From Bacteroidaceae bacterium (GTDB lineage Bacteria > Bacteroidota > Bacteroidia > Bacteroidales > Bacteroidaceae): DNA of 64,000 nucleotides. Where the stretch lies: the NCBI GenBank assembly GCA_017408685.1, contig JAFQUE010000093.1:1-64000 (forward strand), written 5' to 3'. The translations under genes were made by a program, and so were the position numbers. The notes beneath the pieces are model-generated. The model saw only the letters and a list, made by a program, of their open reading frames with translations. It ran no database searches and was not told where the DNA came from. The number at the start of each line of letters is the position of its first letter. The first letter of the stretch is position 1. Positions 55,031 through 62,189 of this stretch are shown in pieces.

Positions 55031-55882
55031 ATGAAGGTTATAGACACGATAAAGGAACTCAAGTCTCTGCTTGGCGAATGTCGCGCAGCAGGCAAAAGTA
55101 TAGGACTTGTTCCAACAATGGGAGCGCTCCACGCAGGGCATGCGTCGCTTGTGGAGCGCGCGGTAAAGGAGAATGATGTTGTTGTTGTGAGCGTGTTTGT
55201 CAATCCAACACAGTTCAATGACAAGAATGACCTTGAGAAATATCCGCGAACTTTGGAGGCCGACTGTGCATTGCTCGAGAAAGTCGGTGCTGCGGTTGCA
55301 TTTGCCCCGTCGGTTCAGGAGATGTACCCGGTGGAAGATACGCGGCAGTTCTCTTTCGCTCCGCTCGATACTGTAATGGAGGGCGCTTGTCGTCCCGGTC
55401 ATTTTAACGGCGTTGCGCAGATAGTGAGCAAACTGTTCTATGCAGTTGAACCCGATAGGGCATACTTCGGCGAAAAGGACTTCCAACAACTGGCAATAAT
55501 ACGCGAGATGGTGCGCCAACTCTCATTGCCGCTTGAGATTGTGGGCTGCCCCATAGTGAGGGAGAGTGACGGTTTGGCAATGAGCAGCCGCAATACATTG
55601 CTTTCGGCCGATGAACGTGAGCGTGCCCTCACTATTTCAAGTGCGCTCTTTGCGAGTGTCGATTTTGCGAAAGTGAATACTCTTGAGGCTACAAAGGCGT
55701 TTGTCGAAGATATCATAAACGATACTACGGGTCTTGAACTCGAGTACTACAAGATTGTGGACGGCGACACGTTGCAGGAGATAAAGGAGTGGAGCGACAG
55801 CGACTATGCTGTGGGTTGTATTGCTCTGTTCTGCGGCAATGTGCGTCTGATAGATAACATCAAATATAAAGGAGGGGAGTAA
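55031..55882 (+). CDS. panC: pantothenate synthetase
   Basis: A 283-residue enzyme that joins pantoate and beta-alanine using ATP, the last step of pantothenate synthesis. [19 protein letters not shown] contains the HxGH ATP-binding motif, and [59 protein letters not shown] and [13 protein letters not shown] follow in the expected order. [13 protein letters not shown] is taken as the start; an in-frame extension to 54869 lies upstream of the -7 box and is not plausible. panD starts three bases after it. Confidence 0.96.
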   Translation: MKVIDTIKELKSLLGECRAAGKSIGLVPTMGALHAGHASLVERAVKENDVVVVSVFVNPTQFNDKNDLEKYPRTLEADCALLEKVGAAVAFAPSVQEMYPVEDTRQFSFAPLDTVMEGACRPGHFNGVAQIVSKLFYAVEPDRAYFGEKDFQQLAIIREMVRQLSLPLEIVGCPIVRESDGLAMSSRNTLLSADERERALTISSALFASVDFAKVNTLEATKAFVEDIINDTTGLELEYYKIVDGDTLQEIKEWSDSDYAVGCIALFCGNVRLIDNIKYKGGE

Positions 55883-55885
55883 GGT

Positions 55886-56230
55886 ATGTTGTTGCAAATG
55901 CTCAAATCAAAAATCCATTGCGCCACGGTTACCGAGGCCAATCTGCATTACATGGGAAGCATAACCATTGATGAAGCATTGATGGAGGCTGCCGGCATGC
56001 TTGAAGGCGAACAGGTACATGTAGTGAACAACAGTAATGGCGAGCGCATTGTCACTTATATAATAAAAGGTGAGCGCGGTTCGGGTGTCATATGTCTCAA
56101 TGGCGCCGCTGCGCACAAGTTCTCCCCCGGTGATGTTGCCATAATAATGGCCTATGCCTCAATGACTCCCGAGGAAGCTGTGGTGTTCAAACCAAAGGTG
56201 ATTATACCTGACAGGCATAACAGAATATAG
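55886..56230 (+). CDS. panD: aspartate 1-decarboxylase
   Basis: A 114-residue pyruvoyl enzyme that makes beta-alanine for PanC. The self-cleavage site is G24-S25 in [10 protein letters not shown], the same position as in the E. coli enzyme when translation starts at 55886. [20 protein letters not shown] and [20 protein letters not shown] are the conserved core. It is cotranscribed with panC, so both precursors of coenzyme A are supplied together. Confidence 0.96.
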   Translation: MLLQMLKSKIHCATVTEANLHYMGSITIDEALMEAAGMLEGEQVHVVNNSNGERIVTYIIKGERGSGVICLNGAAAHKFSPGDVAIIMAYASMTPEEAVVFKPKVIIPDRHNRI

Positions 56231-56235
56231 TGCGT

Positions 56236-56293
56236 ATTCATATAAACAATTTGGGCTGTCCTTGCAAGGACAGCCCAAATTGTTTATATGAAT
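56236..56293. terminator. 58-base perfect palindrome between panD and the biotin carrier gene
   Basis: A perfect, loopless inverted repeat centred at 56264/56265 (arms include CAATTTGGGCTGTCCTTG). It lies six bases after panD and 17 bases after the convergent biotin carrier gene, so it can fold in both transcripts. No T tract flanks it. Confidence 0.8.
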
Positions 56294-56310
56294 GATGATG
56301 GCTCTTGTTC

Positions 56311-56745
56311 TTACTCAATGACGATAAGCACAGCGCCGTCGGCAACCGTGTCACCTTTTGCAACCTGAATGGCTGTGACCTTGCCGTCGCGGTCGGCGTT
56401 GATGTTGTTCTCCATCTTCATTGCTTCAAGTACAACAACTGTCTGTCCTTTCTTTACGGTGTCGCCCACTGCAACCTTCACATCTATTATTACACCGGGC
56501 AACGGTGTCTTTATGGCGTTTCCGCTTACCGGTGCGGCTGCCGGTGCAGGTGTAGGTGTGGCGGGTGCAGCAGCAGGTTTTGCTGCAACAGGCTGAACTT
56601 TGACTACAGGTTTTTCTTCAACCGGTTTCTCCCACTCTACGGTGTATTCGGCGCCATTGACAGTTACTTTTGCAGTTGTGTCGTTCACTTCGTTTATGGC
56701 AACTTCGTACTTGTTGCCGTCTATTGTATATATGTACTCTTTCAT
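56311..56745 (-). CDS. biotin carboxyl carrier subunit of a carboxylase/decarboxylase
   Basis: A 144-residue protein. The N terminus (residues 1-40) is a small beta domain, followed by an Ala/Pro-rich linker (about 50-75) and the biotinyl domain whose K110 in VLEAMKMENN takes the biotin. It carries carboxyl groups for the adjacent carboxyltransferase. It closes the mce-mmdA-small protein-carrier operon; no membrane beta subunit gene follows, because panD is the next gene. Confidence 0.92.
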   Translation of the reverse strand: MKEYIYTIDGNKYEVAINEVNDTTAKVTVNGAEYTVEWEKPVEEKPVVKVQPVAAKPAAAPATPTPAPAAAPVSGNAIKTPLPGVIIDVKVAVGDTVKKGQTVVVLEAMKMENNINADRDGKVTAIQVAKGDTVADGAVLIVIE

Positions 56746-56751
56746 GGTCTC

Positions 56752-56901
56752 TTATTTGTTAAGGTTGTTCCAATGTTTGTTCACGTATGTTATGGTGAGC
56801 ACGCCGCTTTCGTTGTCGTGCACGTTGTCGCCCATGTATGCTGCCAATGCCATTGAAATGGCCGCAACTGTAGCGCCGTCAATCTTTTTGTTCTCTTCCA
56901 T
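56752..56901 (-). CDS. 49-codon protein between the carboxyltransferase and biotin carrier genes
   Basis: A short gene reading MEENKKIDGATVAAISMALA onwards and ending HWNNLNK, with a TAA stop at 56752-56754. It has no hydrophobic membrane anchor. The segment AAISMALAAYMGDNVHDNESGVLTITYV resembles the soluble C-terminal part of OadG/MmdD-type gamma or delta subunits, the peptides that assemble decarboxylase complexes, but without their transmembrane helix. It starts 11 bases after mmdA and ends six bases before the carrier gene, which supports that it is translated. Probably an assembly peptide; this is inference. Confidence 0.72.
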   Translation of the reverse strand: MEENKKIDGATVAAISMALAAYMGDNVHDNESGVLTITYVNKHWNNLNK

Positions 56902-56912
56902 AATGCAATTAT

Positions 56913-58466
56913 TTATAGAGGAATGTTACCGTGTTTCTTTCTCGGGAGGTCCTGACGCTTGCTCTCCAACTGTGCAAGGGCACGTATTATGCGGAACCTT
57001 GTGTTGCGCGGTTCAATAACGTCGTCAATGTAACCGTACTTTGCAGCCTGGTAAGGGTTGGCGAACAGGCGGTTGTACTCGGCCTCCTTCTCTGCAATGA
57101 ATGCTTTTGGGTCCTCGGCTTCTTTTGCCTCTTTTGCATAGAGGACCTCGGCGGCTCCGGCAGCACCCATTACTGCAATCTCGGCGCTTGGCCATGCGTA
57201 ATTGAGGTCGGCACGCAACTGCTTGCAGGCCATTACAATGTGCGAACCGCCGTATGACTTGCGCAGTGTCACTGTTACCTTCGGCACTGTTGCCTCGCCG
57301 AATGCGTAAAGCAATTTGGCGCCATGCAGTATCACCGCGTTGTACTCCTGAGCAGTACCGGGGAGGAATCCCGGAACATCGACCAATGTCACAAGGGGAA
57401 TATTGAATGCGTCGCAGAAACGGACGAAACGTGCTCCCTTGCGCGATGAGTTGCAGTCGAGCACACCGGCGTACTTGCAAGGCTGGTTGGCTACAATGCC
57501 CACCGCCTTTCCGTTCATGCGCGCGAAACCTACTATTATGTTCTGTGCATAGTCGCGGTGCACCTCAAGGAACTCGCCGTTGTCCACAACCTCGGCAATC
57601 ACGCGGTACATGTCATATGCCTGGTTGGGGTTGTCGGGGATAATGGTGTTGAGTATATCGCTTGTACGGTTTATTGGGTCAGTGCATGGAACGTCGGGGA
57701 CGCTCTCCATGTTGTTCTGCGGTATGTAACTCATGAGTTTGCGTATGATTGCAAGTCCTTCTTCCTCGGTCTGTGCCGTGAAGTGTGTTACACCCGATTT
57801 ACTTGCATGCACGCTTGCGCCGCCCAACTCTTCCTGTGTCACAACCTCTCCAAGTACAGTCTTTACAACTTTAGGCCCGGTGAGGAACATGTATGCTGTG
57901 CCTTCCATCATTATTGTGAAGTCGGTGAGCGCCGGCGAATATACCGCACCGCCTGCACATGGCCCGAAGATTCCTGAAATCTGCGGTATCACGCCCGAAG
58001 CCATGATGTTGCGCTGGAAAATCTCGGCATAGCCGGCAAGTGCGTTTATGCCCTCCTGAATGCGAGCACCGCCGCTGTCGTTGATACCAATGACGGGAGC
58101 ACCTACCTTCATGGCCATGTCCATGACTTTGCATATCTTCTGGGCCATTGTCTCACTCAATGAACCGCCGGTTACAGTGAAGTCTTGAGCAAAAACGTAT
58201 ACAAGTCGGCCTTCAATTGTTCCTGAACCGGTTACCACGCCGTCGCCCAGGAACTGTTTCTTCTCCTGGCCGAAGTTGGTGCAACGGTGTGTTACAAACA
58301 TATCCATTTCCTCGAAACTGCCTTTGTCGAGCAACATGTCAATGCGCTCGCGTGCAGTGTACTTGCCTCTCTCATGCTGTTTCTCAATGGCTTTTTCTCC
58401 GCCACCGATACGGGCCTTGGCACGCAAGGCAACCAGCTCTTTGATTTTTTCAAATTGCTTGCTCAT
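56913..58466 (-). CDS. acyl-CoA carboxyltransferase (methylmalonyl-CoA decarboxylase/propionyl-CoA carboxylase beta subunit)
   Basis: A 517-residue carboxyltransferase of the crotonase fold with two domains. [19 protein letters not shown] is the N-terminal region; [20 protein letters not shown] and [20 protein letters not shown] are the acyl-CoA oxyanion motifs, and [21 protein letters not shown] and [13 protein letters not shown] are the biotin-side motifs. In Bacteroides relatives it decarboxylates methylmalonyl-CoA to propionyl-CoA during succinate-to-propionate fermentation. [21 protein letters not shown] is the chosen start. Often named mmdA; the exact direction of the reaction here is inferred from the mce neighbour. 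Confidence 0.92.
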   Translation of the reverse strand: MSKQFEKIKELVALRAKARIGGGEKAIEKQHERGKYTARERIDMLLDKGSFEEMDMFVTHRCTNFGQEKKQFLGDGVVTGSGTIEGRLVYVFAQDFTVTGGSLSETMAQKICKVMDMAMKVGAPVIGINDSGGARIQEGINALAGYAEIFQRNIMASGVIPQISGIFGPCAGGAVYSPALTDFTIMMEGTAYMFLTGPKVVKTVLGEVVTQEELGGASVHASKSGVTHFTAQTEEEGLAIIRKLMSYIPQNNMESVPDVPCTDPINRTSDILNTIIPDNPNQAYDMYRVIAEVVDNGEFLEVHRDYAQNIIVGFARMNGKAVGIVANQPCKYAGVLDCNSSRKGARFVRFCDAFNIPLVTLVDVPGFLPGTAQEYNAVILHGAKLLYAFGEATVPKVTVTLRKSYGGSHIVMACKQLRADLNYAWPSAEIAVMGAAGAAEVLYAKEAKEAEDPKAFIAEKEAEYNRLFANPYQAAKYGYIDDVIEPRNTRFRIIRALAQLESKRQDLPRKKHGNIPL

Positions 58467-58552
58467 GATATCTGTTGTTAGTGTTTTTTTAAATAAGGGT
58501 TCTAAGGGAGTTAAAGGTTCTAAAGTGATTAAGGGTATTAAGGCATTAATCC
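58467..58552. repeat. short direct-repeat spacer between mce and mmdA
   Basis: The 86-base gap has iterated GGTTCTAAGG/AGGTTCTAAAG and ATTAAGGGTATTAAGG units (about 58496-58544), a low-complexity tract of tandem near-repeats. No promoter or terminator is evident in it. Confidence 0.45.
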
Positions 58553-58957
58553 TTACTCCTCGCACAGTTCTGTCAGCACACCTTTTGTTGCCTTGGGGTG
58601 CAGGAATGCTATCTGCAGACCCTCGGCTCCTGCGCGTGGAGCCTTGTCAATGGTGCGTATCTCCTTGCTCTCGCACTCGGCAAGCGCATTGGCTACACCG
58701 TCCTCAACCTTGTATGCGATGTGGTGTATGCCTTCGCCACGGTTCTCAATGAATTTCGCTATAGTACTTTCGGGCGACGTGGCCTCAAGAAGTTCAATCT
58801 TTGTTTCGCCGACCTTTAGGAATGCGGTGCGCACCTTCTGGTCCTCGACAGTTTCAATGTTGTAGCATTTGAAACCTAAAATATTCTCGTAATAGGGCAG
58901 TGACTCCTCAATGCTCTTCACTGCAATCCCCAAGTGTTCTATTCTTGAAATTTTCAT
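58553..58957 (-). CDS. mce: methylmalonyl-CoA epimerase
   Basis: A 134-residue vicinal-oxygen-chelate enzyme that interconverts (2R)- and (2S)-methylmalonyl-CoA. Metal ligands sit in [20 protein letters not shown] (His), [12 protein letters not shown] (Glu) and [11 protein letters not shown] (His), with a glutamate near the C terminus. ATG at 58957 ([10 protein letters not shown]) is used; a longer in-frame reading is discarded. It heads the operon and supplies the correct isomer to the carboxyltransferase. Confidence 0.93.
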   Translation of the reverse strand: MKISRIEHLGIAVKSIEESLPYYENILGFKCYNIETVEDQKVRTAFLKVGETKIELLEATSPESTIAKFIENRGEGIHHIAYKVEDGVANALAECESKEIRTIDKAPRAGAEGLQIAFLHPKATKGVLTELCEE

Positions 58958-58996
58958 ATCTTGATATATTTTTACATTTGTAAAATAGTCGTGTTG

Positions 58997-59027
58997 CGAA
59001 GATAGGCATTGAAAATTGAAATACAAC
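58997..59027 (-). promoter_or_regulatory. mce promoter
   Basis: On the minus strand GTTG (59024-59027), 19 bases, then TATCTTCG (58997-59004): one mismatch in each box, 40 bases before the start codon. Confidence 0.6.
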
Positions 59028-59046
59028 AGATAATTCGTTTTTTTTG

Positions 59047-60039
59047 TTATTTATCAATCTTTGTGTCAAGACCAATCCGCCGTTCAATCCACTCTGTTAT
59101 GATTCTTTGCTCCTCTTCTGTTGCTTGGTCCAAGGAATTGAAACAACCGAATTTGAACCCGGGTCTTGAAGAGAAAATCCGTAATTTCTTTTTTGTGTAT
59201 TCAATCTTTTTCTTGGGTTTCAGGTATAGCAGGTTATCATGTGCCCTACGGAGTTCGCAACGACCCTCTTTCTGCAGGACGATATATTGTATTTCCTGTG
59301 CATTGTATTGGCTATGGTGCCTGAACCTGTGCGAAATGTTCTTTCTGAGGTTCTCGGGGTGTTTGCTGAAATACTCCTCAAATACACTCTTAAGTAAAGC
59401 CCTTGGTGTGTGATAAAGTATTATGAACGAGATATAGTGCCCCAAAAGTTTTGCGGCATTGCACATTGTCTCCTTGAACGTCACCTTTTTCTTGCCGTTC
59501 CTGTGGTATTTTATAAGTCTGGTGATTCTCACCAGTATCGAACTGTATTTTTTCCCGTAGCACACGACTTTGCCGTCCGGTGTAAAGAAATCCTCTGGTT
59601 TTGTCGGCGCTGTCAATAGGAAGTCATCGTTGAATTCAATGTAATGTTCGCTCAAACCCGGTATGCGCCATGTCATGGATTCAATTGAAATGGAATTGAA
59701 TGTCGGCAAATACTCCTCGTAACCGCGGAATATCACCTTGTGGTCTACAATTTCAACCGGAATGTGTTTTTCGGGGATATGCCTGTTTATGAATTCCTCA
59801 ACTTTGGGGTCCTGTTCGTCGGTTACAATATATATCTTGTTCAGCCAAGGTGCAAACCTATTCAATGAGGCAACGCAATAGAAAATTTCGCCGAGGCTTG
59901 CGTAACGTGTACTGCCTGCAACGTCTTCGACGTTGAACATGACTGTGTTGCCATATTTCAGGCGTTTTGCCTTGTGTCGCGAGTCCTCACCGTCGACCCA
60001 TGTGATGACAGCGTCGATAGGATAGTTCACGTTTTTCAT
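59047..60039 (-). CDS. Stealth family capsular polysaccharide phosphotransferase (first of two)
   Basis: A 330-residue Stealth protein. Conserved region 1 is IDAVITWVDGEDSRHKAKRL (residues 8-27). Conserved region 2 spans PWLNKIYIVTDEQDP to FNSISIESMTWRIPGLSEHYIEFNDDFLL, with the Asp-Asp pair at NDDFL. Region 3 corresponds to FIILYHTPRALLKSVFEEYF and region 4 to CELRRAHDNLLYLKPK. Characterised members transfer hexose-1-phosphate to make phosphodiester-linked capsule or teichoic-type polymers. It lies 26 bases downstream of the second Stealth gene. Confidence 0.88.
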   Translation of the reverse strand: MKNVNYPIDAVITWVDGEDSRHKAKRLKYGNTVMFNVEDVAGSTRYASLGEIFYCVASLNRFAPWLNKIYIVTDEQDPKVEEFINRHIPEKHIPVEIVDHKVIFRGYEEYLPTFNSISIESMTWRIPGLSEHYIEFNDDFLLTAPTKPEDFFTPDGKVVCYGKKYSSILVRITRLIKYHRNGKKKVTFKETMCNAAKLLGHYISFIILYHTPRALLKSVFEEYFSKHPENLRKNISHRFRHHSQYNAQEIQYIVLQKEGRCELRRAHDNLLYLKPKKKIEYTKKKLRIFSSRPGFKFGCFNSLDQATEEEQRIITEWIERRIGLDTKIDK

Positions 60040-60065
60040 CAGGTGTGTATTTGTGTAAATGGTGA

Positions 60066-60944
60066 TTAGATTTCGTATTTTGATTTTTTCGGGAAATGTA
60101 TGCCGAAAGCCTCATGGACTGCTGAACGGAGCCTCATGTATCGGTTCATGCTTAACTTGACATCATTGATACATACAAGTTTGCGTGTGGGATTTATAAT
60201 GAAATTCCTTAATTTGCGGGCCGATGTAATGGCGGTAGAGAAATGTTTCTTTTCAATTCTTTCATCAATTATTCTGCCGGTGAGGTACATGTAGTCAAGG
60301 AACAGGTACTGGGTGTAGTTGCTTTCTGTTCGGGTACGTGTTATTGACTGCGCAATCTCTTTGTCGGCTTTCTCGTACACTTCCTGACAAACACTTTTCA
60401 GCATTGGGGAACATATGTGCTGTGGTCGCAGGAACGAGCATGATTCCTTGATGCCGAGAATCTTACGTGCAAGACGATCAGAGTTGCGGCATATTTTCTT
60501 GAACATTCCGGCTGCTATGTAATGTTTTGAGAACTTTATGACAGCCTTGCCGTCTCTGAAGAAATCTTCGGCGCTGCTGGGTGCTATCGGGAACATGTCG
60601 TCGTTGAAGTATAGATATTGCTCGCTAAGTCCTTCAATGCGGTGAATGTGCATTTCTATTGTGTTGCTGTTGAATGTTGGCAGGTAGTCGGCAGGAATGA
60701 TGTCGCTGTGTAGGACAACTTTTACTACCTTGGTGTCCATCCATTCCGGTACCTGTGACATGCTTGATACAACAAAAAAAACATTGTTAATGAACGGCAT
60801 GTTCTTTTCGATACCTCGCAACAGATACTTGAGTGTCCCCCAATCTCTGAACCTTTTTTCCAGAATCGGGTTTTTGGTGTGTTCCTCGTAATCTTTCTGC
60901 CATTCAGGGTCAAGACCGTTTACGTATGTTATTACTATATCCAT
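60066..60944 (-). CDS. Stealth family capsular polysaccharide phosphotransferase (second of two)
   Basis: A 292-residue Stealth protein beginning with region 1 MDIVITYVNGLDPEWQKDYE. Region 2 runs from KNMPFINNVFFVVSSMSQVP to FNSNTIEMHIHRIEGLSEQYLYFNDDMFP with the Asp-Asp pair. The third region is at about residues 175-195 (RPQHICSPMLKSVCQEVYEKA) and the fourth at KLVCINDVKLS. It is somewhat shorter than its neighbour and the two are clearly diverged, so they may transfer different sugar phosphates or act in sequence. It follows the acyltransferase gene by 29 bases. Confidence 0.87.
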   Translation of the reverse strand: MDIVITYVNGLDPEWQKDYEEHTKNPILEKRFRDWGTLKYLLRGIEKNMPFINNVFFVVSSMSQVPEWMDTKVVKVVLHSDIIPADYLPTFNSNTIEMHIHRIEGLSEQYLYFNDDMFPIAPSSAEDFFRDGKAVIKFSKHYIAAGMFKKICRNSDRLARKILGIKESCSFLRPQHICSPMLKSVCQEVYEKADKEIAQSITRTRTESNYTQYLFLDYMYLTGRIIDERIEKKHFSTAITSARKLRNFIINPTRKLVCINDVKLSMNRYMRLRSAVHEAFGIHFPKKSKYEI

Positions 60945-60973
60945 AGTATTGATTTTTCTTGAAATATCCTATT

Positions 60974-61909
60974 CTATTTCTGCAGTGTGCTTTTCCCGAA
61001 CCTTGCAGCCTGTACGGCCGGGGTGTGTTTCCATCTGTTATGTGACCACATCCACAGTTCGGGTTGTTCGTTTATCATCTCTTCAACCTTGTTCTTGTAT
61101 CGTTCGGTTATCTCGTGCTGTGCAACCTCTTCCTTGCCGTCATAGATTTCGTCGAACCGTATATCGTACATGCCCGGAGCAGTGCGTTTTGCATATGCAA
61201 AATATATCGGCAACCCGAATTTCCTGGCCATCGATTCGGCTCCGTCGTGGAATATCGTCTCCTGGTTCAGGAAACGGAACCAATGGCTGTCGGGGCGTAG
61301 GGTCGGACTCTGGTCGGCAACAAGTCCCATGACTGTGCCGACCCCATTCTTCCTGTTGCGCAGGAAGTAGAGAATTGTCTGTTTCATGGGTACCTGCAGG
61401 AGTTTGTCCGATACGTTGCGCAAACGGCGGTAGAAATGCTCGAAGACAATGCTCTTCATGGGATGGTATACACCCATGAGTCTTGAATCCTTCAACTCCC
61501 GGCTCCATAGCAGCATGTATTCCCAGCAACCGTAATGCGCTCCCATGGCAATCCAGTCTTTCCCGCCCAGTTTCTCGCCCATCTCCTTGCTGTTGGTCCA
61601 CCTGACTACTTTGTCCTTGCGCTTTTCGCTTGCACCTACAAGGTTTATCGTGTCAACAATGACTTCGGCAAGGAAAAAGTAATACCGGCGTGCAATACGG
61701 GCTCTCTCTTTATCGCTTTTTTGGGGGAAGGCGTTTTTTAGGTTGGTGCTTATTGTCTTGTGCCTGTAGCGTGTAATGATAATGAACACGCCAATGATGG
61801 GTTTGACAATATAATATTTGAAGAAACGTGGTGTAATGCTTATGAGCAATGCGAATGCCCATAGCATTTCAAGTTCAATCTTTTGATACCACTTTAGTCC
61901 TGATTTCAT
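60974..61909 (-). CDS. lipid A biosynthesis-type lysophospholipid acyltransferase (LpxL/HtrB family)
   Basis: A 311-residue membrane-bound acyltransferase that adds secondary acyl chains to lipid A or related lipids. A hydrophobic N-terminal segment (about residues 18-45) anchors it; the H-x4-E catalytic motif is H125...E130 in GAHYGCWEY, and the later GMYHPMKS and GVGTVMGLVADQSP motifs fit the family. Its position before two phosphotransferases suggests the set decorates surface glycolipid; this is context inference. Confidence 0.88.
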   Translation of the reverse strand: MKSGLKWYQKIELEMLWAFALLISITPRFFKYYIVKPIIGVFIIITRYRHKTISTNLKNAFPQKSDKERARIARRYYFFLAEVIVDTINLVGASEKRKDKVVRWTNSKEMGEKLGGKDWIAMGAHYGCWEYMLLWSRELKDSRLMGVYHPMKSIVFEHFYRRLRNVSDKLLQVPMKQTILYFLRNRKNGVGTVMGLVADQSPTLRPDSHWFRFLNQETIFHDGAESMARKFGLPIYFAYAKRTAPGMYDIRFDEIYDGKEEVAQHEITERYKNKVEEMINEQPELWMWSHNRWKHTPAVQAARFGKSTLQK

Positions 61910-61980
61910 CTATTGTCTGTTTGTTGCAGAATGGGGAATTGGCTGTGCGCCATCGGTAACTCCATTAGCACGGTTTGTCG

Positions 61981-61988
61981 CAAAGTTA
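61981..61988 (-). promoter_or_regulatory. -7 element of the acyltransferase-Stealth operon
   Basis: On the minus strand TAACTTTG fits TAnnTTTG 72 bases before the acyltransferase start; no good -33 box. Confidence 0.4.
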
Positions 61989-62106
61989 ATAAAAATAAGT
62001 ATATATGCTCTCCTTTGATTATTAAAATCGTTCTCGGGCTCGGGTATTTATGTTTTTTGTACTTTTTGTACGGTTTTTTATGTAAATGTAAAACAATTTT
62101 AGGCTT

Positions 62107-62140
62107 TTTGCCATTTATCAATCGGTTTTTGCTATCTTTG
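62107..62140 (+). promoter_or_regulatory. promoter of the acyl-CoA ligase gene
   Basis: TTTG (62107-62110), 22 bases, TATCTTTG (62133-62140). The spacer is slightly long; both boxes match exactly. Leader of about 45 bases to the start codon. Confidence 0.6.
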
Positions 62141-62189
62141 CAGCAATATAAACAGACGGGCCTGCAGCCTGTCAATAAATCAGAAACTT

